This document shows positions 16,951 to 26,347 of a stretch of DNA of 64,000 bases, piece by piece. Every line of letters starts with the position of its first letter. The stretch's first letter is position 1. The stretch comes from Senegalimassilia anaerobia JC110 (lineage in GTDB: Bacteria > Actinomycetota > Coriobacteriia > Coriobacteriales > Eggerthellaceae). The notes below the pieces were generated by a model that was not told the DNA's origin, made no database searches, and worked only from the letters and a program-made list of their open reading frames with translations. The position numbers were made by a program, and so were the translations under genes. The stretch is taken from NCBI RefSeq assembly GCF_000236865.1, contig NZ_HE611014.1:574130-638129 (forward strand), given 5' to 3'.

Positions 16951-17811
16951 CTAGCGCAGGTTGCGCAGCTCCTCCTCGATGGGCAGGCCGTCGGTGCGCG
17001 GCAGGTCCATGTCGATGGCGCGCTCGACGCAGGTGCACACGAAGTGCGAGGCCTTCTCCACCGACTTCTCCAGCGGCACGCCGTTGACCGCGTCGGCGAT
17101 GAGGATGGCGGAGAACACGTCGCCGGTGCCGGAGCGCTGCCCGCCTAAGCGCGCGGTCTGCACGGTGAAGGACGTGCAGCCCCGCTCGTAGCACACGTTG
17201 GCTACGCGGTCTTGGAACTCCACGCCGGTGACCACCACGCGCGCAGGACCGGTTTCCGATAGCTGCTGGGCGATCATGGCGGCATCTTCGCAGGTCATGT
17301 CCTTGCTGAAGGGCACGCCTGTCAGGATGCACGCTTCGGTGAGGTTCGGGGTGATGATGTCGGCCTTCGCCGTGAGCTCGGCCATGCGCTCGCACATCTC
17401 CGGCGTGTAGGTGCCGTAAGGATGGCCTTCGTCGCCCATGACGGGGTCGACCATCACGATGCAGTCGGGGCCGCCGAACTCATCGATGAACTCGCTGACC
17501 ACCGCGATCTGCTCCGCCGAGCCCAAAAAGCCCGTGCAGATGCCGCGGAACCTCAGGCCGAGCTTGCGCCACTCGCGGATGTGCTCGCGCATGTAGGGCG
17601 TGAAATCTTGGAAGCTGTAGCTGGGGAAGCCCGTGTGGTTGGACAGCACCGAGGTGGGCAGCGCGCAGCATTGCACGCCAAGCAGGGAGATGACGGGAAG
17701 CTGCACCGCCACCGAGCATCGGCCGAAGCCGGTGAAGTCGTTGATGAGCGCGATCTTCTTCTGGTTGTTGTGGTTGGGCAGGGCGGTGTCGGCGGGTTCG
17801 ATGGTGCTCAC
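16951..17811 (-). CDS. pdxY: Pyridoxamine/pyridoxal kinase
   Basis: 286-residue ribokinase-fold kinase that phosphorylates B6 vitamers for pyridoxal phosphate salvage. NDFTGFGRCS near the N-terminus, SNHTGFPS, VMVDPVMGDEG (about 116-126), PNLTEACILTG and the anion-hole motif RSGTGDVFSA (about 226-235) are typical of the PdxY/PdxK family. The Cys of GRCSV and the length fit the pyridoxamine kinase group found in firmicutes and coriobacteria. It starts with GTG at 17811, preceded by AGGAAAG. Confidence 0.88.
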   Translation of the reverse strand: MSTIEPADTALPNHNNQKKIALINDFTGFGRCSVAVQLPVISLLGVQCCALPTSVLSNHTGFPSYSFQDFTPYMREHIREWRKLGLRFRGICTGFLGSAEQIAVVSEFIDEFGGPDCIVMVDPVMGDEGHPYGTYTPEMCERMAELTAKADIITPNLTEACILTGVPFSKDMTCEDAAMIAQQLSETGPARVVVTGVEFQDRVANVCYERGCTSFTVQTARLGGQRSGTGDVFSAILIADAVNGVPLEKSVEKASHFVCTCVERAIDMDLPRTDGLPIEEELRNLR

Positions 17812-17954
17812 GGGGCGTCTTTCCTAGGTGATGTTTCCTGATGCGCACATTATAAGGGAGTTCTGGGTGGGCCTGCGGCTGGTGGTGCAGAATGCCTGCG
17901 GACTCCGTTTTCGCCGGTGAGGTTCGGCCGGGGGAGGCGCCGGGAAGGCGCGGT

Positions 17955-18859
17955 TTAGCTGCCTACCAGGTCCATCGCGTGCAGGGCGAAGTTTCGCACT
18001 ACGCGATGGCGCGCGGTTTCGCGGTCGTCGCGCGTGACGATGCAGATGGGGATGCGCGGGTCTTCGGCCGGGTCGATGGGGATGAGCGCGGTCGCGAGCT
18101 TCGCCTTCCTCAGGCGGTTCAGCACCACGCTGAAGTAATACCCTTGCTTGATGGTGATGTGCGCCAGCGCGTCGGCGGCGGTCGTGATCTGGTTGACGTT
18201 GCTCACCAGGTGAAGCTGCTTGCAGGTGACCAAGATCGAGCTATTGAACGAATCGTAGACGCCGGATTCCCCCGCCGGGTATTTACCCAGGTCGGCAAAG
18301 GTGACGAACTCCTTCGATGCAAGGGGATGCGTGCGCGCCACGGTGATGCCGGTGGGAAGGGATCCCATGGGGGTGCACGTGCAGCCTTGCCTCTCGTATT
18401 TGCCGATGGTCACGAGCGCGTCGTATTCATCGGGGTCGATGCCGCGCGCCATCTGCTCGCGGCTTGCCAGATCGAACGTGATGGGCATACCGGTGTTGCG
18501 TTGGAAGAACATCGACCACGCCCGGCGCAGCTGATCGTCGCCGTCGAAGGCGGGCGAGCAAAGGGCCATTCGGAACGGCGCCAGGCTTTCGGTTCGGGCA
18601 GCCCGCCGCCGAAGGACATCGTTTCCAGGTCCGTGTACGCCCTCGCTGCAACCTTGGCCTTCTGATAGAACGCGCGGCCTTGCACGGTGGGGCTGACGCC
18701 GCTGTTCGTGCGATCGAACAGCTTCTGCCCATATTCCCTTTCCAGGTCGCTGATGGCCTTCGACACCGCTTGGGCTGAGACGTTGTGGCCTCGCGCCGCC
18801 GTGGAGATGCTTCCCTGCTCATATACGGTGACGAAGTACTTAACCTGGTTGATGTTCAT
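17955..18859 (-). pseudogene. LysR-family transcriptional regulator interrupted by a frameshift
   Basis: The N-terminal part (18859 down to about 18590) is a good LysR winged helix, beginning MNINQVKYFVTVYEQGSIST with SAQAVSKAISDLEREYGQKLF. Near 18585-18600 the reading frame changes: the helix-turn-helix frame reads LPEPKAW and then becomes nonsense, while the effector-binding domain (MPITFDLASREQ to HAMDLVGS, stop at 17955) continues in another frame. The span is 905 bases, one short of 302 codons, so a single-base loss in the CCGAACCG run is the simplest explanation. It could be a true pseudogene, a phase-variable allele or a sequencing error. A LysR-box-like palindrome lies upstream. Confidence 0.8.
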
Positions 18860-18888
18860 GTCGGGGGTGCCTCAGCTGGTTCGGGATC

Positions 18889-18913
18889 GGGGTATCGAAC
18901 CAAATGATACCCC
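18889..18913. promoter_or_regulatory. LysR-box-like palindrome in the divergent region
   Basis: GGGGTATC (18889-18896), 9 bases, GATACCCC (18906-18913). It contains the classic ATC-N9-GAT arrangement of LysR-type operators and lies 30 bases upstream of the LysR start and 251 bases upstream of the solute-binding protein gene. A GC-rich hairpin with a terminator role is the alternative. Confidence 0.5.
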
Positions 18914-19163
18914 TTCTTGGCGGAAGCGGGTGCTATTTCGCGATGCTTGAGGTGGGGCCGCGAAAAACGGCATCACACGGCGCGTGCGTTGCAGGGCGGT
19001 GGGATGAGGGGATAGGGCGTGGAAACACCTCCCCCTCAACGAGCGATTGAAACGGGCGGTTCCGACGGCTCGGGTACCGCGCGCGAGTAGAATCGAGGCT
19101 CTATGGGAATCGCGCGGCGCCTGTTCGGGGCGCAAGGCGTTTCCGGAAAGGAAAGGGGACCGT

Positions 19164-19988
19164 ATGGGGAGCGTTTTCAAAGCGAGATGGGCGGTTTGCC
19201 TGCTTGCGGTGTGCATGGCGGCGTGCGCGTGCCTGCTGGGCGGATGCGCCGCCGGGGAAGCGTCCGGCGGCGTGCTCAAGGTCGGGGTACGCGCCGATGT
19301 GGTGGGCTTCAGCTCCTATAACGAGCACACGGGGAAGTTCTATGGTGCGGAAGTGGATATCGCCGAGGAGCTGGCGCGTCGCTTGGGCTATGCCGGCGCG
19401 GAGTTCACGGCGGTCACGCCCGAAAGCCGCGAGGAGATGCTGCAAAGAGGGGCGGTGGATTGCCTGATCGCATGCTACTCGGTGTCGGATGAGCGCTCGG
19501 AGCTCTTCGATTTCTCGCCCGAGTATTGCACCGACTCCATCATCTTGGTGGCGCAGGACACCTCGCTTATCAAGGGCATCGACGACTTGGGCGGATGCAC
19601 CTTCGGCGTCATGTCTGGCGCGAACACGGCCCCACAGCTGGCCCGCCATCTTGCGGAGGTGGGCTTCAGCGACGGCAAGCAGCTTTCGGCATCTTCGGAT
19701 GGCTGCGATGCCGAATACGACACCTGGCATCTGATGATGTATTCCAGCTATCAGGAGCTCTCTGACGCCCTTGAATCGGGCGAGGTGGACGTGATGGCGT
19801 GCGACGGGGTCATCGCCAAGGCGTATCTCAACGACGAGCGCGTCATCTTGCCCGGTTTTTCCATCGACCCGCAACGTTATGCCGTCGCCACGCAGAAGGG
19901 CAGTGCGCTGTCCGGTCGCGTAGGGGACGCCGTCAGGGGCATGGTCGACGACGGCACCGTCGCCGCGATCATCGACGCATGGGATTAA
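19164..19988 (+). CDS. Amino-acid-type periplasmic solute-binding lipoprotein (SBP family 3)
   Basis: 275 residues with a lipoprotein signal: a basic start, hydrophobic core and lipobox LLGGC near residue 29. The mature part is family 3: GVLKVGVRADVVGFSS, FYGAEVDIAEELARRLGY, MLQRGAVDCLIACYSVSDERSE split across the first lobe, and LESGEVDVMACDGVIA in the second. These bind polar amino acids or related small solutes. An upstream in-frame ATG (19047) gives no signal peptide; the ATG at 19164 has GGAAAGGGGA. No ABC permease or ATPase is adjacent; instead the next gene, 19 bases downstream, is a sensor-MscS channel fusion. Confidence 0.87.
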   Translation: MGSVFKARWAVCLLAVCMAACACLLGGCAAGEASGGVLKVGVRADVVGFSSYNEHTGKFYGAEVDIAEELARRLGYAGAEFTAVTPESREEMLQRGAVDCLIACYSVSDERSELFDFSPEYCTDSIILVAQDTSLIKGIDDLGGCTFGVMSGANTAPQLARHLAEVGFSDGKQLSASSDGCDAEYDTWHLMMYSSYQELSDALESGEVDVMACDGVIAKAYLNDERVILPGFSIDPQRYAVATQKGSALSGRVGDAVRGMVDDGTVAAIIDAWD

Positions 19989-20007
19989 GGATAAGGAGGC
20001 AGGTGCC

Positions 20008-23000
20008 GTGATGTACCGTACGAAGGGGAAAGCCGTCATCCTGGCGGTGGCGATAGCCGTCAGCATGGTGGTCATGGGCATATTGCTCAACGGCATGCAG
20101 GAGCGTTTGCAGCTTGAGAGCCTCGACCACGAGATCCGCCAAGAGGCGGCCGAGCTGCCCGGCGTCTTGCAGGCTGCGGCCGATGAGACGGTGGGCAACG
20201 AGGAGACGTTCGACGCGATTTACCAAAGCAAGGCGGAAAGCGTCGCCTTCATGGCGCGCAACGACGTCGGGTTCGAGGCATCCGATGCGAAGATGCGGGA
20301 ATACAAGGACCTGCTGAAGGTCGACAACATCATGGTCGTCGCGCGTGACGGGCAGGTTGTGGCGAAGGCCGCCGATACCAAGGCGAACTTCGCCTACGAC
20401 AGGTTCAATGCTTTACGGGTGACGTTTGATACGGGCAAGGCCTCCGATGCGGTGGAGATCGAGCTGCCCGAGCGGGGATGGCTGGAGCGCTATTACGCGT
20501 GCGCGCTCGACGACGATTCCATGGTGGTCATCGAGAACAGCCCCTCCGAGCTGCGCGAGCTTGTCGATGGCACTAGCTCGACCGCCAGCGTGCTCAAGGA
20601 TATGACCGTCGGGCGCAACGGCTACGTCATGGCGGTTTCCGCACGGGATTATCTGGTCACGTACAGCCCCGATACCGCCGTGGTGGGCGCCGACGCCCTT
20701 GAGGCGGGGCTTGACGTCTCGGAGCTTGAAGACGGCAACTTCTTCCATGCCGAGTTCAATGGCGAGGCGCTGTACTGCGGCGTGTTCCAAATCGATGATG
20801 CGTATTATCTGTACTGCGTCCCCGAGGCGGATCTGGCGGGTTCCCGCGCGATCACCGTCGGCGTCATCTTGTTCGTGTTCCTTGCCGTGATGGCCGCCGT
20901 GGCCTTGTACGGCATCTTCGTGATGCAGGAGGGCTTGCGCGCGGGCGCGGGCGAGGGGAGCGTCTCGTTCGGCGGATACCGCTACAACAAGGCCATCGGC
21001 AAGAAGGCCATCGTGCTTTCCATCGTCGGGTTCCTGGCGATCGTCGGCGTCGCCTTCTATATGCAGACGTTGTTCGCCTTGTCCAGCCAGGCCGTGGCCA
21101 ACGGCCAGCGTTGCGCCGAGGTCTCCGAGACGCTGGCGTCGAACACCAAGAGGGCGGACGTGCTGGAGGACCAGTATGCGCAGCGTTATCTTGACAAGAA
21201 CCACCTTGCCGCGTACATGATCGAGCGAAACCCCGAGCTGGTCTCCCATGGGAAGCTGGTCGAGATGGCCGATGCGCTGCAGGTCGCCTATGTGTACGTG
21301 TTCGATGGCAACGGGAACATGACGGCGTCGAACACCTCGCAGCGCAGCTACAGCCTGTCGAACACCTACGGCGATTCGTCCTATGCGTTCCGCAGCCTGT
21401 TGGCGGGCAAGGACGAGTTCATCCAGGAACCGTCGGTCAACGCATCGACGGGCGAGGTGGACCAATGGCTGGGCGTCGCGCTTTACGACGATAGCGGCAT
21501 AGCAAGCGGCCTCGTGCAGATCGGCGTGCGCACGTCGAATCTGGCGACGCTGATGAAGAGCCTGCAGATCGACCATGTGCTCGACGGCGTGAAGGTGGGT
21601 TCTGAGGGATTCGCCTTCGCTTTGGGCAAAGAGGACGACACTGTGGCGTATTATCCGAACGCCAAATACATCGGCAAGTCCGCCGAGGAGCTGGGCTTGG
21701 AGAAGACCCAGATCAAAGACGGGTTCTCAGACTACATCACCGTGGGCGGCGAGCGGTATTTCGCAAATTGCACCGAGCTTGCCGACTATTACCTGTTCGT
21801 TGCCGGCCCCGAAGGCGAGCTGATGGCCGAACGCGGCCCCCTTTCCGTGGCCACGGGCGTCATCGCGCTGATCTGCCTGCTGTTCGTGTTCGCCGTGCTG
21901 TCCCTTGAGCATCGCGCGCAGGGCGAGCCGGGCGAGCAGGGCCGTCCGTCGGCGCGAAGGGGGCATCGCGGCTCCGATGCGCGCATGGTGAACGTGGTCA
22001 TGGCAGATGGTCGCACGAAGCGCACGGAGAGCGCGGTCAGCCGCTGGCTGAACGGGTCCATGGCCTGGAACGAGAAGTCCCCCGAGCAGAAGCTGGCGAC
22101 GGTGATCCGCTGGTTTGCGGGCGTGGGCGTGTTCTGCGTGTTCCTGGCGGTGGTGTTCGGCGACAGGGTCTTCTCGTCGGATTCGGTGTTCGCCTACATC
22201 CTGGGCGATGACTGGGAGCGCGGCGTGAACGTGTTCGCCGTCACGGCGTCCATTATGTACGCATGCGTGGCGATCACCGTGGCGACGATCGCGCAGTGGG
22301 TGCTGCGCCTGCTGTCCGACGTGCTGGGGACGCGCGGCGAGACGGTGTGCCGTTTGCTTTCAAGCGTGGTGAAGTACGGCATGGTCGTGTTCATGCTGTA
22401 TTGGTGCCTTGGCGTGTTGGGCGTCGACACCGCAACGCTTCTGGCTTCCATGGGCATCATCACCTTGGCGCTGTCGTTCGGCGCGAAGGACCTTATCACC
22501 GATATCCTGTGCGGTCTGTTCATCATCTTCGAGGGCGAGTTCCGCGTTGGCGACATCATCCAGGTGGGTAGCAGCACCGGCACCGTCATGGAGATCGGCG
22601 TGCGCACCACGAAGATCAAGAACGGGGCCGGGGATGTGCTGGTCCTGCGCAACAGCGGCATATCCAACGTGGTGAACAAGACCAAGCTCGACTCCTATGC
22701 CAACGTCGATGTGGTCATTCCCACGGGCGAGAGCCTGCCGTACGTGGAGAACGTGCTTTCGCGCGAGCTGCCGAAGGTGGCCGAGCGCGTGCCCGAGATC
22801 TTGGACGGCCCGTTCTACAAGGGCGTGGTCGAGCTGACCGATTCGGCTATGACCATCCGCGTGGTGGCGACATGCTCGGAGACTGATCGCGCGGCGCTCG
22901 AGCGCAGCTTGAAGCGCGAGATGAAGCTGCTGCTCTCGCGCAACGATATCGCGCCGTACCAGCTGACCTGCGAGCACGACGAGGCGGAGCCGACGGCCGA

Positions 23001-23100
23001 TGAGCTTATGGAGAACGCCGCGCAGCTCAAGGAGGCGGATGCCTTCAGCGAGCAGCAGGCCAACGCCGCGCGCAACGTCGGGAACGACGCCCGCAAGTAG
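20008..23100 (+). CDS. MscS-family channel with two extracytoplasmic Cache-like sensor regions
   Basis: 1,030 residues. A membrane helix at about 8-28 precedes an external region (30-280) and a second helix (about 281-306); the pattern repeats with a helix at 333-358, an external region (360-610) and a helix at 612-635. Both external regions have features of double-Cache domains (GRNGYVMAVSARDYLVTYSP near 203; GSEGFAFALGKEDDTVAYYP near 535). A basic cytoplasmic segment follows, then an MscS channel: helices near 697, 739 and 787, the pore-helix stretch TLLASMGIITLALSFGAKD (about 811-829) and the beta domain GEFRVGDIIQVG. The start is GTG (20008) or the adjacent ATG (20011), after AAGGAGG. This suggests a channel gated by ligand as well as tension; gating by a ligand is inference. 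Confidence 0.85.
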   Translation: MMYRTKGKAVILAVAIAVSMVVMGILLNGMQERLQLESLDHEIRQEAAELPGVLQAAADETVGNEETFDAIYQSKAESVAFMARNDVGFEASDAKMREYKDLLKVDNIMVVARDGQVVAKAADTKANFAYDRFNALRVTFDTGKASDAVEIELPERGWLERYYACALDDDSMVVIENSPSELRELVDGTSSTASVLKDMTVGRNGYVMAVSARDYLVTYSPDTAVVGADALEAGLDVSELEDGNFFHAEFNGEALYCGVFQIDDAYYLYCVPEADLAGSRAITVGVILFVFLAVMAAVALYGIFVMQEGLRAGAGEGSVSFGGYRYNKAIGKKAIVLSIVGFLAIVGVAFYMQTLFALSSQAVANGQRCAEVSETLASNTKRADVLEDQYAQRYLDKNHLAAYMIERNPELVSHGKLVEMADALQVAYVYVFDGNGNMTASNTSQRSYSLSNTYGDSSYAFRSLLAGKDEFIQEPSVNASTGEVDQWLGVALYDDSGIASGLVQIGVRTSNLATLMKSLQIDHVLDGVKVGSEGFAFALGKEDDTVAYYPNAKYIGKSAEELGLEKTQIKDGFSDYITVGGERYFANCTELADYYLFVAGPEGELMAERGPLSVATGVIALICLLFVFAVLSLEHRAQGEPGEQGRPSARRGHRGSDARMVNVVMADGRTKRTESAVSRWLNGSMAWNEKSPEQKLATVIRWFAGVGVFCVFLAVVFGDRVFSSDSVFAYILGDDWERGVNVFAVTASIMYACVAITVATIAQWVLRLLSDVLGTRGETVCRLLSSVVKYGMVVFMLYWCLGVLGVDTATLLASMGIITLALSFGAKDLITDILCGLFIIFEGEFRVGDIIQVGSSTGTVMEIGVRTTKIKNGAGDVLVLRNSGISNVVNKTKLDSYANVDVVIPTGESLPYVENVLSRELPKVAERVPEILDGPFYKGVVELTDSAMTIRVVATCSETDRAALERSLKREMKLLLSRNDIAPYQLTCEHDEAEPTADELMENAAQLKEADAFSEQQANAARNVGNDARK

Positions 23101-23230
23101 CGCTTCCCCGTGCTGCGGCGTTGGGAAAACCGCCGAGAGCCCCGGAACCGTGGAGAAAGCAGGGACGGGTTTCCATAAAACCACCCTGAAGAGGTTGGAT
23201 GGGGCTGCCCTGCGATAGTGGTACCATATG

Positions 23231-23260
23231 ACGTTGCGCCTGCGTATGCGGGCGCAACGT
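23231..23260. terminator. Hairpin between the MscS fusion and the NSS transporter
   Basis: ACGTTGCGCC (23231-23240) pairs perfectly with GGCGCAACGT (23251-23260) around a 10-base loop, followed by TTCAGCTT. It may terminate the MscS transcript; the weak T tract leaves room for a leader structure of the next gene. Confidence 0.45.
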
Positions 23261-23324
23261 TTCAGCTTGCTATGGGACGGTTGCCCGAGGTGGCCGTCCC
23301 TTTGCGTTGGGAAAGGGAATGGAT

Positions 23325-24767
23325 ATGGCGGAAAACGCACCCAAGGCGCCCGTGGCGGCGTCGGGCAAGGAGACGCCGGCCTCGCGCGAGCATTTCGCGT
23401 CGCGGCTGGGATTTATCCTGATCAGCGCCGGATGCGCGATCGGGTTGGGCAACGTGTGGCGCTTCCCCTACATCACCGGCGAGTACGGTGGAGCGGCGTT
23501 CGTGCTGCTGTACCTGGTGTTTTTGGTGATCTTGGGCATGCCCGTCATGGTCATGGAGTTCGCCGTGGGGCGCGCATCGCAGCGCTCGGCCGCGCAGGCC
23601 TTCGATAAGCTGCAGCCGAGCGGAAAGTGGCATTGGTTCTCGTGGTGGGGCTATATCGGCTGCATGATCTTGATGATGTTCTACACCACCGTGTGCGGAT
23701 GGATGATCTCGTACGTGCCGCAGATGGCGTCGGGCATGTTCGACGGCGCCGATGCCGCTTTTGCGGGTGCGGCGTTCAGCGGTATGCTGGAGAATCCCGC
23801 GTGGCTGATCGGATGGATGGTCGTGGCCGTGGTGATCGGCTTTCTGGTGTGCAGCTTGGGCCTGCAAAAGGGCGTCGAGCGCGTCACGAAGGTCATGATG
23901 GCCACGTTGTTCGTGGTGATGATCGCGCTGTGCATCCGCGCCGTCACGCTGCCCGGCGCCGCCGAGGGCATTGCATTTTACCTGGTGCCCGACTTCGGGC
24001 GCCTGTTCGCCGACGGGTGGTCGACGTTCGGCGATGCGGTGTACGCGGCCATGGGCCAGGCGTTTTTCAGCTTGTCGCTGGGCATTGCGGCCATGGAGAT
24101 CTTCGGATCGCGCATCGGTCGCCAGCGTAGCCTTACCGGCGAGGCGGTCTCCGTCACTGCGCTGAACACCGTGGTGGCCATCCTGGCGGGCCTCATCATC
24201 TTCCCGGCGTGCTTCGCCTATGGTGTTTCCCCTGATCAGGGCCCGTCGCTGGTGTTCGTGACGCTGCCGGTGGTGTTCGGACAGATGCCGCTTGGCAACG
24301 TGTGGGGCTGCTTGTTCTTCGTGTTCATGGCGTTCGCGTCGCTGTCCACCGTCATCGCGGTGTTCGAGAACCTGATCAGCTGGTCCATGGACAAATGGGG
24401 CATGATGCGCAGCCGTGCCGTGATCTTCAACGCCGTGCTGGTGCTGGTGCTTTCCATCCCGTGCGCGCTGGGCTTCAACGTGCTGTCGGGCGTCACCATC
24501 CCGGCCATCGGCGATATCCAGTCCATCGAGGACTTCATCGTGTCGAACAACATGCTGCCGCTGGGCAGCCTGGCGTTCGTGCTGTTCTGCACCACGCGCC
24601 GCGGCTGGGGATGGGAGAGCTTCCTTGCCGAGGCCGACCAGGGCGAGGGCGTGAAGTTCCCGCGCTGGACGCGCCTGTGGCTGAAGTACGGCATCCCGGC
24701 GCTGATCGTGGTGATCTTCGTGCTGGGATACGCGCCGAAGGTTGCCATCTGGCTGGGGCTTGCCTAG
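23325..24767 (+). CDS. Sodium-dependent transporter, neurotransmitter:sodium symporter family
   Basis: 480 residues with about 11-12 membrane helices and the LeuT fold. Helix 1 holds the Na+/substrate-site signature AGCAIGLGNVWRFPY (about 36-50), followed by GGAAFVLLYL. VFENLISWSMDKWGM and SVLAG-like later helices fit bacterial NSS proteins such as MhsT, Tyt1 or LeuT, which import hydrophobic amino acids with sodium. Substrate is not determined. A TTG (23307) and ATG (23319) lie upstream in frame, but AAAGGGA is spaced 6 bases from the ATG at 23325. The C-terminus is short, as in prokaryotic members. A perfect terminator follows. Confidence 0.92.
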   Translation: MAENAPKAPVAASGKETPASREHFASRLGFILISAGCAIGLGNVWRFPYITGEYGGAAFVLLYLVFLVILGMPVMVMEFAVGRASQRSAAQAFDKLQPSGKWHWFSWWGYIGCMILMMFYTTVCGWMISYVPQMASGMFDGADAAFAGAAFSGMLENPAWLIGWMVVAVVIGFLVCSLGLQKGVERVTKVMMATLFVVMIALCIRAVTLPGAAEGIAFYLVPDFGRLFADGWSTFGDAVYAAMGQAFFSLSLGIAAMEIFGSRIGRQRSLTGEAVSVTALNTVVAILAGLIIFPACFAYGVSPDQGPSLVFVTLPVVFGQMPLGNVWGCLFFVFMAFASLSTVIAVFENLISWSMDKWGMMRSRAVIFNAVLVLVLSIPCALGFNVLSGVTIPAIGDIQSIEDFIVSNNMLPLGSLAFVLFCTTRRGWGWESFLAEADQGEGVKFPRWTRLWLKYGIPALIVVIFVLGYAPKVAIWLGLA

Positions 24768-24893
24768 GGCTTGCGCTTGCTGAAGGCCTTCGGTCGGGAG
24801 TGGCCGGGTGTGCGGTTGTCGTGCCGGCGGCGAAGCCGGGGTTTCGGCCGGATGCTGCGTTCGGTTGATTGCAAGAATCGGTTGCTTATGACG

Positions 24894-24929
24894 AAGGGGC
24901 TCGACGCGTTGAATCGCGTCGAGCCCCTT
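24894..24929. terminator. Perfect 15-bp bidirectional terminator
   Basis: A 15-bp stem (24894-24908 with 24915-24929), loop TTGAAT, followed by TTTTG and preceded by AA on the opposite side. It separates the convergent NSS and bactofilin-like genes. Confidence 0.88.
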
Positions 24930-24945
24930 TTGCGTGGTGTGCAGG

Positions 24946-26256
24946 TTATGCCGTGGGCGCCTGCGGCGGATTGCCGGAGCCGTTTTGCGGAGCATCGGGC
25001 GCCGCTGCGGCCGAGACGGGGTTGCCCGTCTGCGGCGTCGGTGCGCCCTCGTTGCGGTTCGTCAATCCCAGGAACGCGTTCTGGATGCTGTAGCCTAGGG
25101 CGAACATGAAGCAAGCGGCTGCGATCGGCTTGCCGACGTAGGGCAGCGCGCAGGCTGCGCCGAGGATGGCGCCCATGGCGATTGCCGCCGGGAAGCGCCC
25201 CAGATTCTTGAAGACCAGCTTGCCCAGCGCCGCGGCGGTGAAGCCGCCCGAGACGATGGTGAGCGCGATCAGGGCGAACGTTGCGGCGCCGGCAAGGGGC
25301 AGTGTGATGACCAGGCAGCACAGGATGATCACCGCCACGGGCGCTGCGATGGCGCCGATGATCCCGGAGGCGATCAGGTAGCCGGTGCGGGTTTTCGCCA
25401 GCTGGGCGGCGTTTGCGGTGTGCTTGCGCGCCAGCCATTCGGCCGCCGCCGCGGTCACCAGGCACGCGAGGGCGCTATAGATCGCTGCCAGCAAGGTGCT
25501 GACCGCATTGAACGCGGGCTTGGGCTTATCGTCTTGCGTGTGGATGGAAAGCTCCAGTGCGCCGTGCTGTGCGGAGGAGGCTATCTCGGGCTGATCGCCG
25601 GCAGAGCCGCGTACGGCGCCTTCGATGCGGGCGTTCGGGCCCAGCCGTACGGAGTCGGCGTTGACCACGACGTTGCCGTGGACGGTTCCGTCGATGACGG
25701 CGTGCTCGGCGCAGATGTAGAGCGCGTTGCATTCGCCGGAGAAGCTTGCATCGCCGGCGGCGATGGCCACCGCCTGCGCCGTGGTGTCGCTCACCGTGGC
25801 ATCTTTTGCGGCAAGGGTGATGCTGTGCGCCACATCGGCGCCCCTGATGGCGATGTCCTCGGCTGCTGCGCGGATGCTGCCCGATACGGTGCATGAGCTT
25901 ACGGCGATGGATTGGCCAGCGGCAAGGATGTCGTTAGGTGCGGCCGTCTTCGTGAACAGCTTGCTTTGGCCGAACCAGACGATGTCGTCTCCCAGCATGC
26001 CGCTCGCATCGTCGACGGCGATCTCATCGGTTGACCAGGCGTGGTCGTCGTCTGCGTGATGCGATTCGTCCGCCGCGAATGCCGGCATCGCCGGGGCGAT
26101 GGCGAGCGTGCCCGCGGCTGCGATAGCTACCGCGGCGCCCGCGAGCGCGCCCGGCGCGTTCGCGCCGGTTTTCCGGGCGTTGCGAGCCCATGCGGCAATG
26201 CCCGCGCCTGCAAGCACGATGAGCGCGATCGCCATGAGAAGCGTTATAGCGGTCAT
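24946..26256 (-). CDS. Bactofilin-like polymer-forming domain membrane protein
   Basis: 436 residues. An N-terminal helix (about 3-23), a second hydrophobic segment (about 36-60) ending in AFA that could act as a signal region, then a right-handed beta-helix-like repeat region (about 95-225; e.g. VSSCTVSGSIRAAAEDIAIR, AVIDGTVHGNVVVNADSV) typical of polymer-forming cytoskeletal or adhesin-like proteins. Four hydrophobic segments follow (about 255-400), with KLVFKNLGRFPAAIAMGAI, and a low-complexity Pro/Asn/Gly tail. The membrane topology suggests the beta-helix is external. GGAGGAGG precedes the ATG. It is preceded by a promoter with the same direct-repeat box as two other genes. Function unknown. 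Confidence 0.7.
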   Translation of the reverse strand: MTAITLLMAIALIVLAGAGIAAWARNARKTGANAPGALAGAAVAIAAAGTLAIAPAMPAFAADESHHADDDHAWSTDEIAVDDASGMLGDDIVWFGQSKLFTKTAAPNDILAAGQSIAVSSCTVSGSIRAAAEDIAIRGADVAHSITLAAKDATVSDTTAQAVAIAAGDASFSGECNALYICAEHAVIDGTVHGNVVVNADSVRLGPNARIEGAVRGSAGDQPEIASSAQHGALELSIHTQDDKPKPAFNAVSTLLAAIYSALACLVTAAAAEWLARKHTANAAQLAKTRTGYLIASGIIGAIAAPVAVIILCCLVITLPLAGAATFALIALTIVSGGFTAAALGKLVFKNLGRFPAAIAMGAILGAACALPYVGKPIAAACFMFALGYSIQNAFLGLTNRNEGAPTPQTGNPVSAAAAPDAPQNGSGNPPQAPTA

Positions 26257-26347
26257 GATGTCCTCCTCCGTTTGCGTTTGCGCGACGTAACGGCGGCCCC
26301 GGCGTCGCGTGAAAGCGCCTTTGCGCAGCGGCTTTCCCCTTTCCGCC

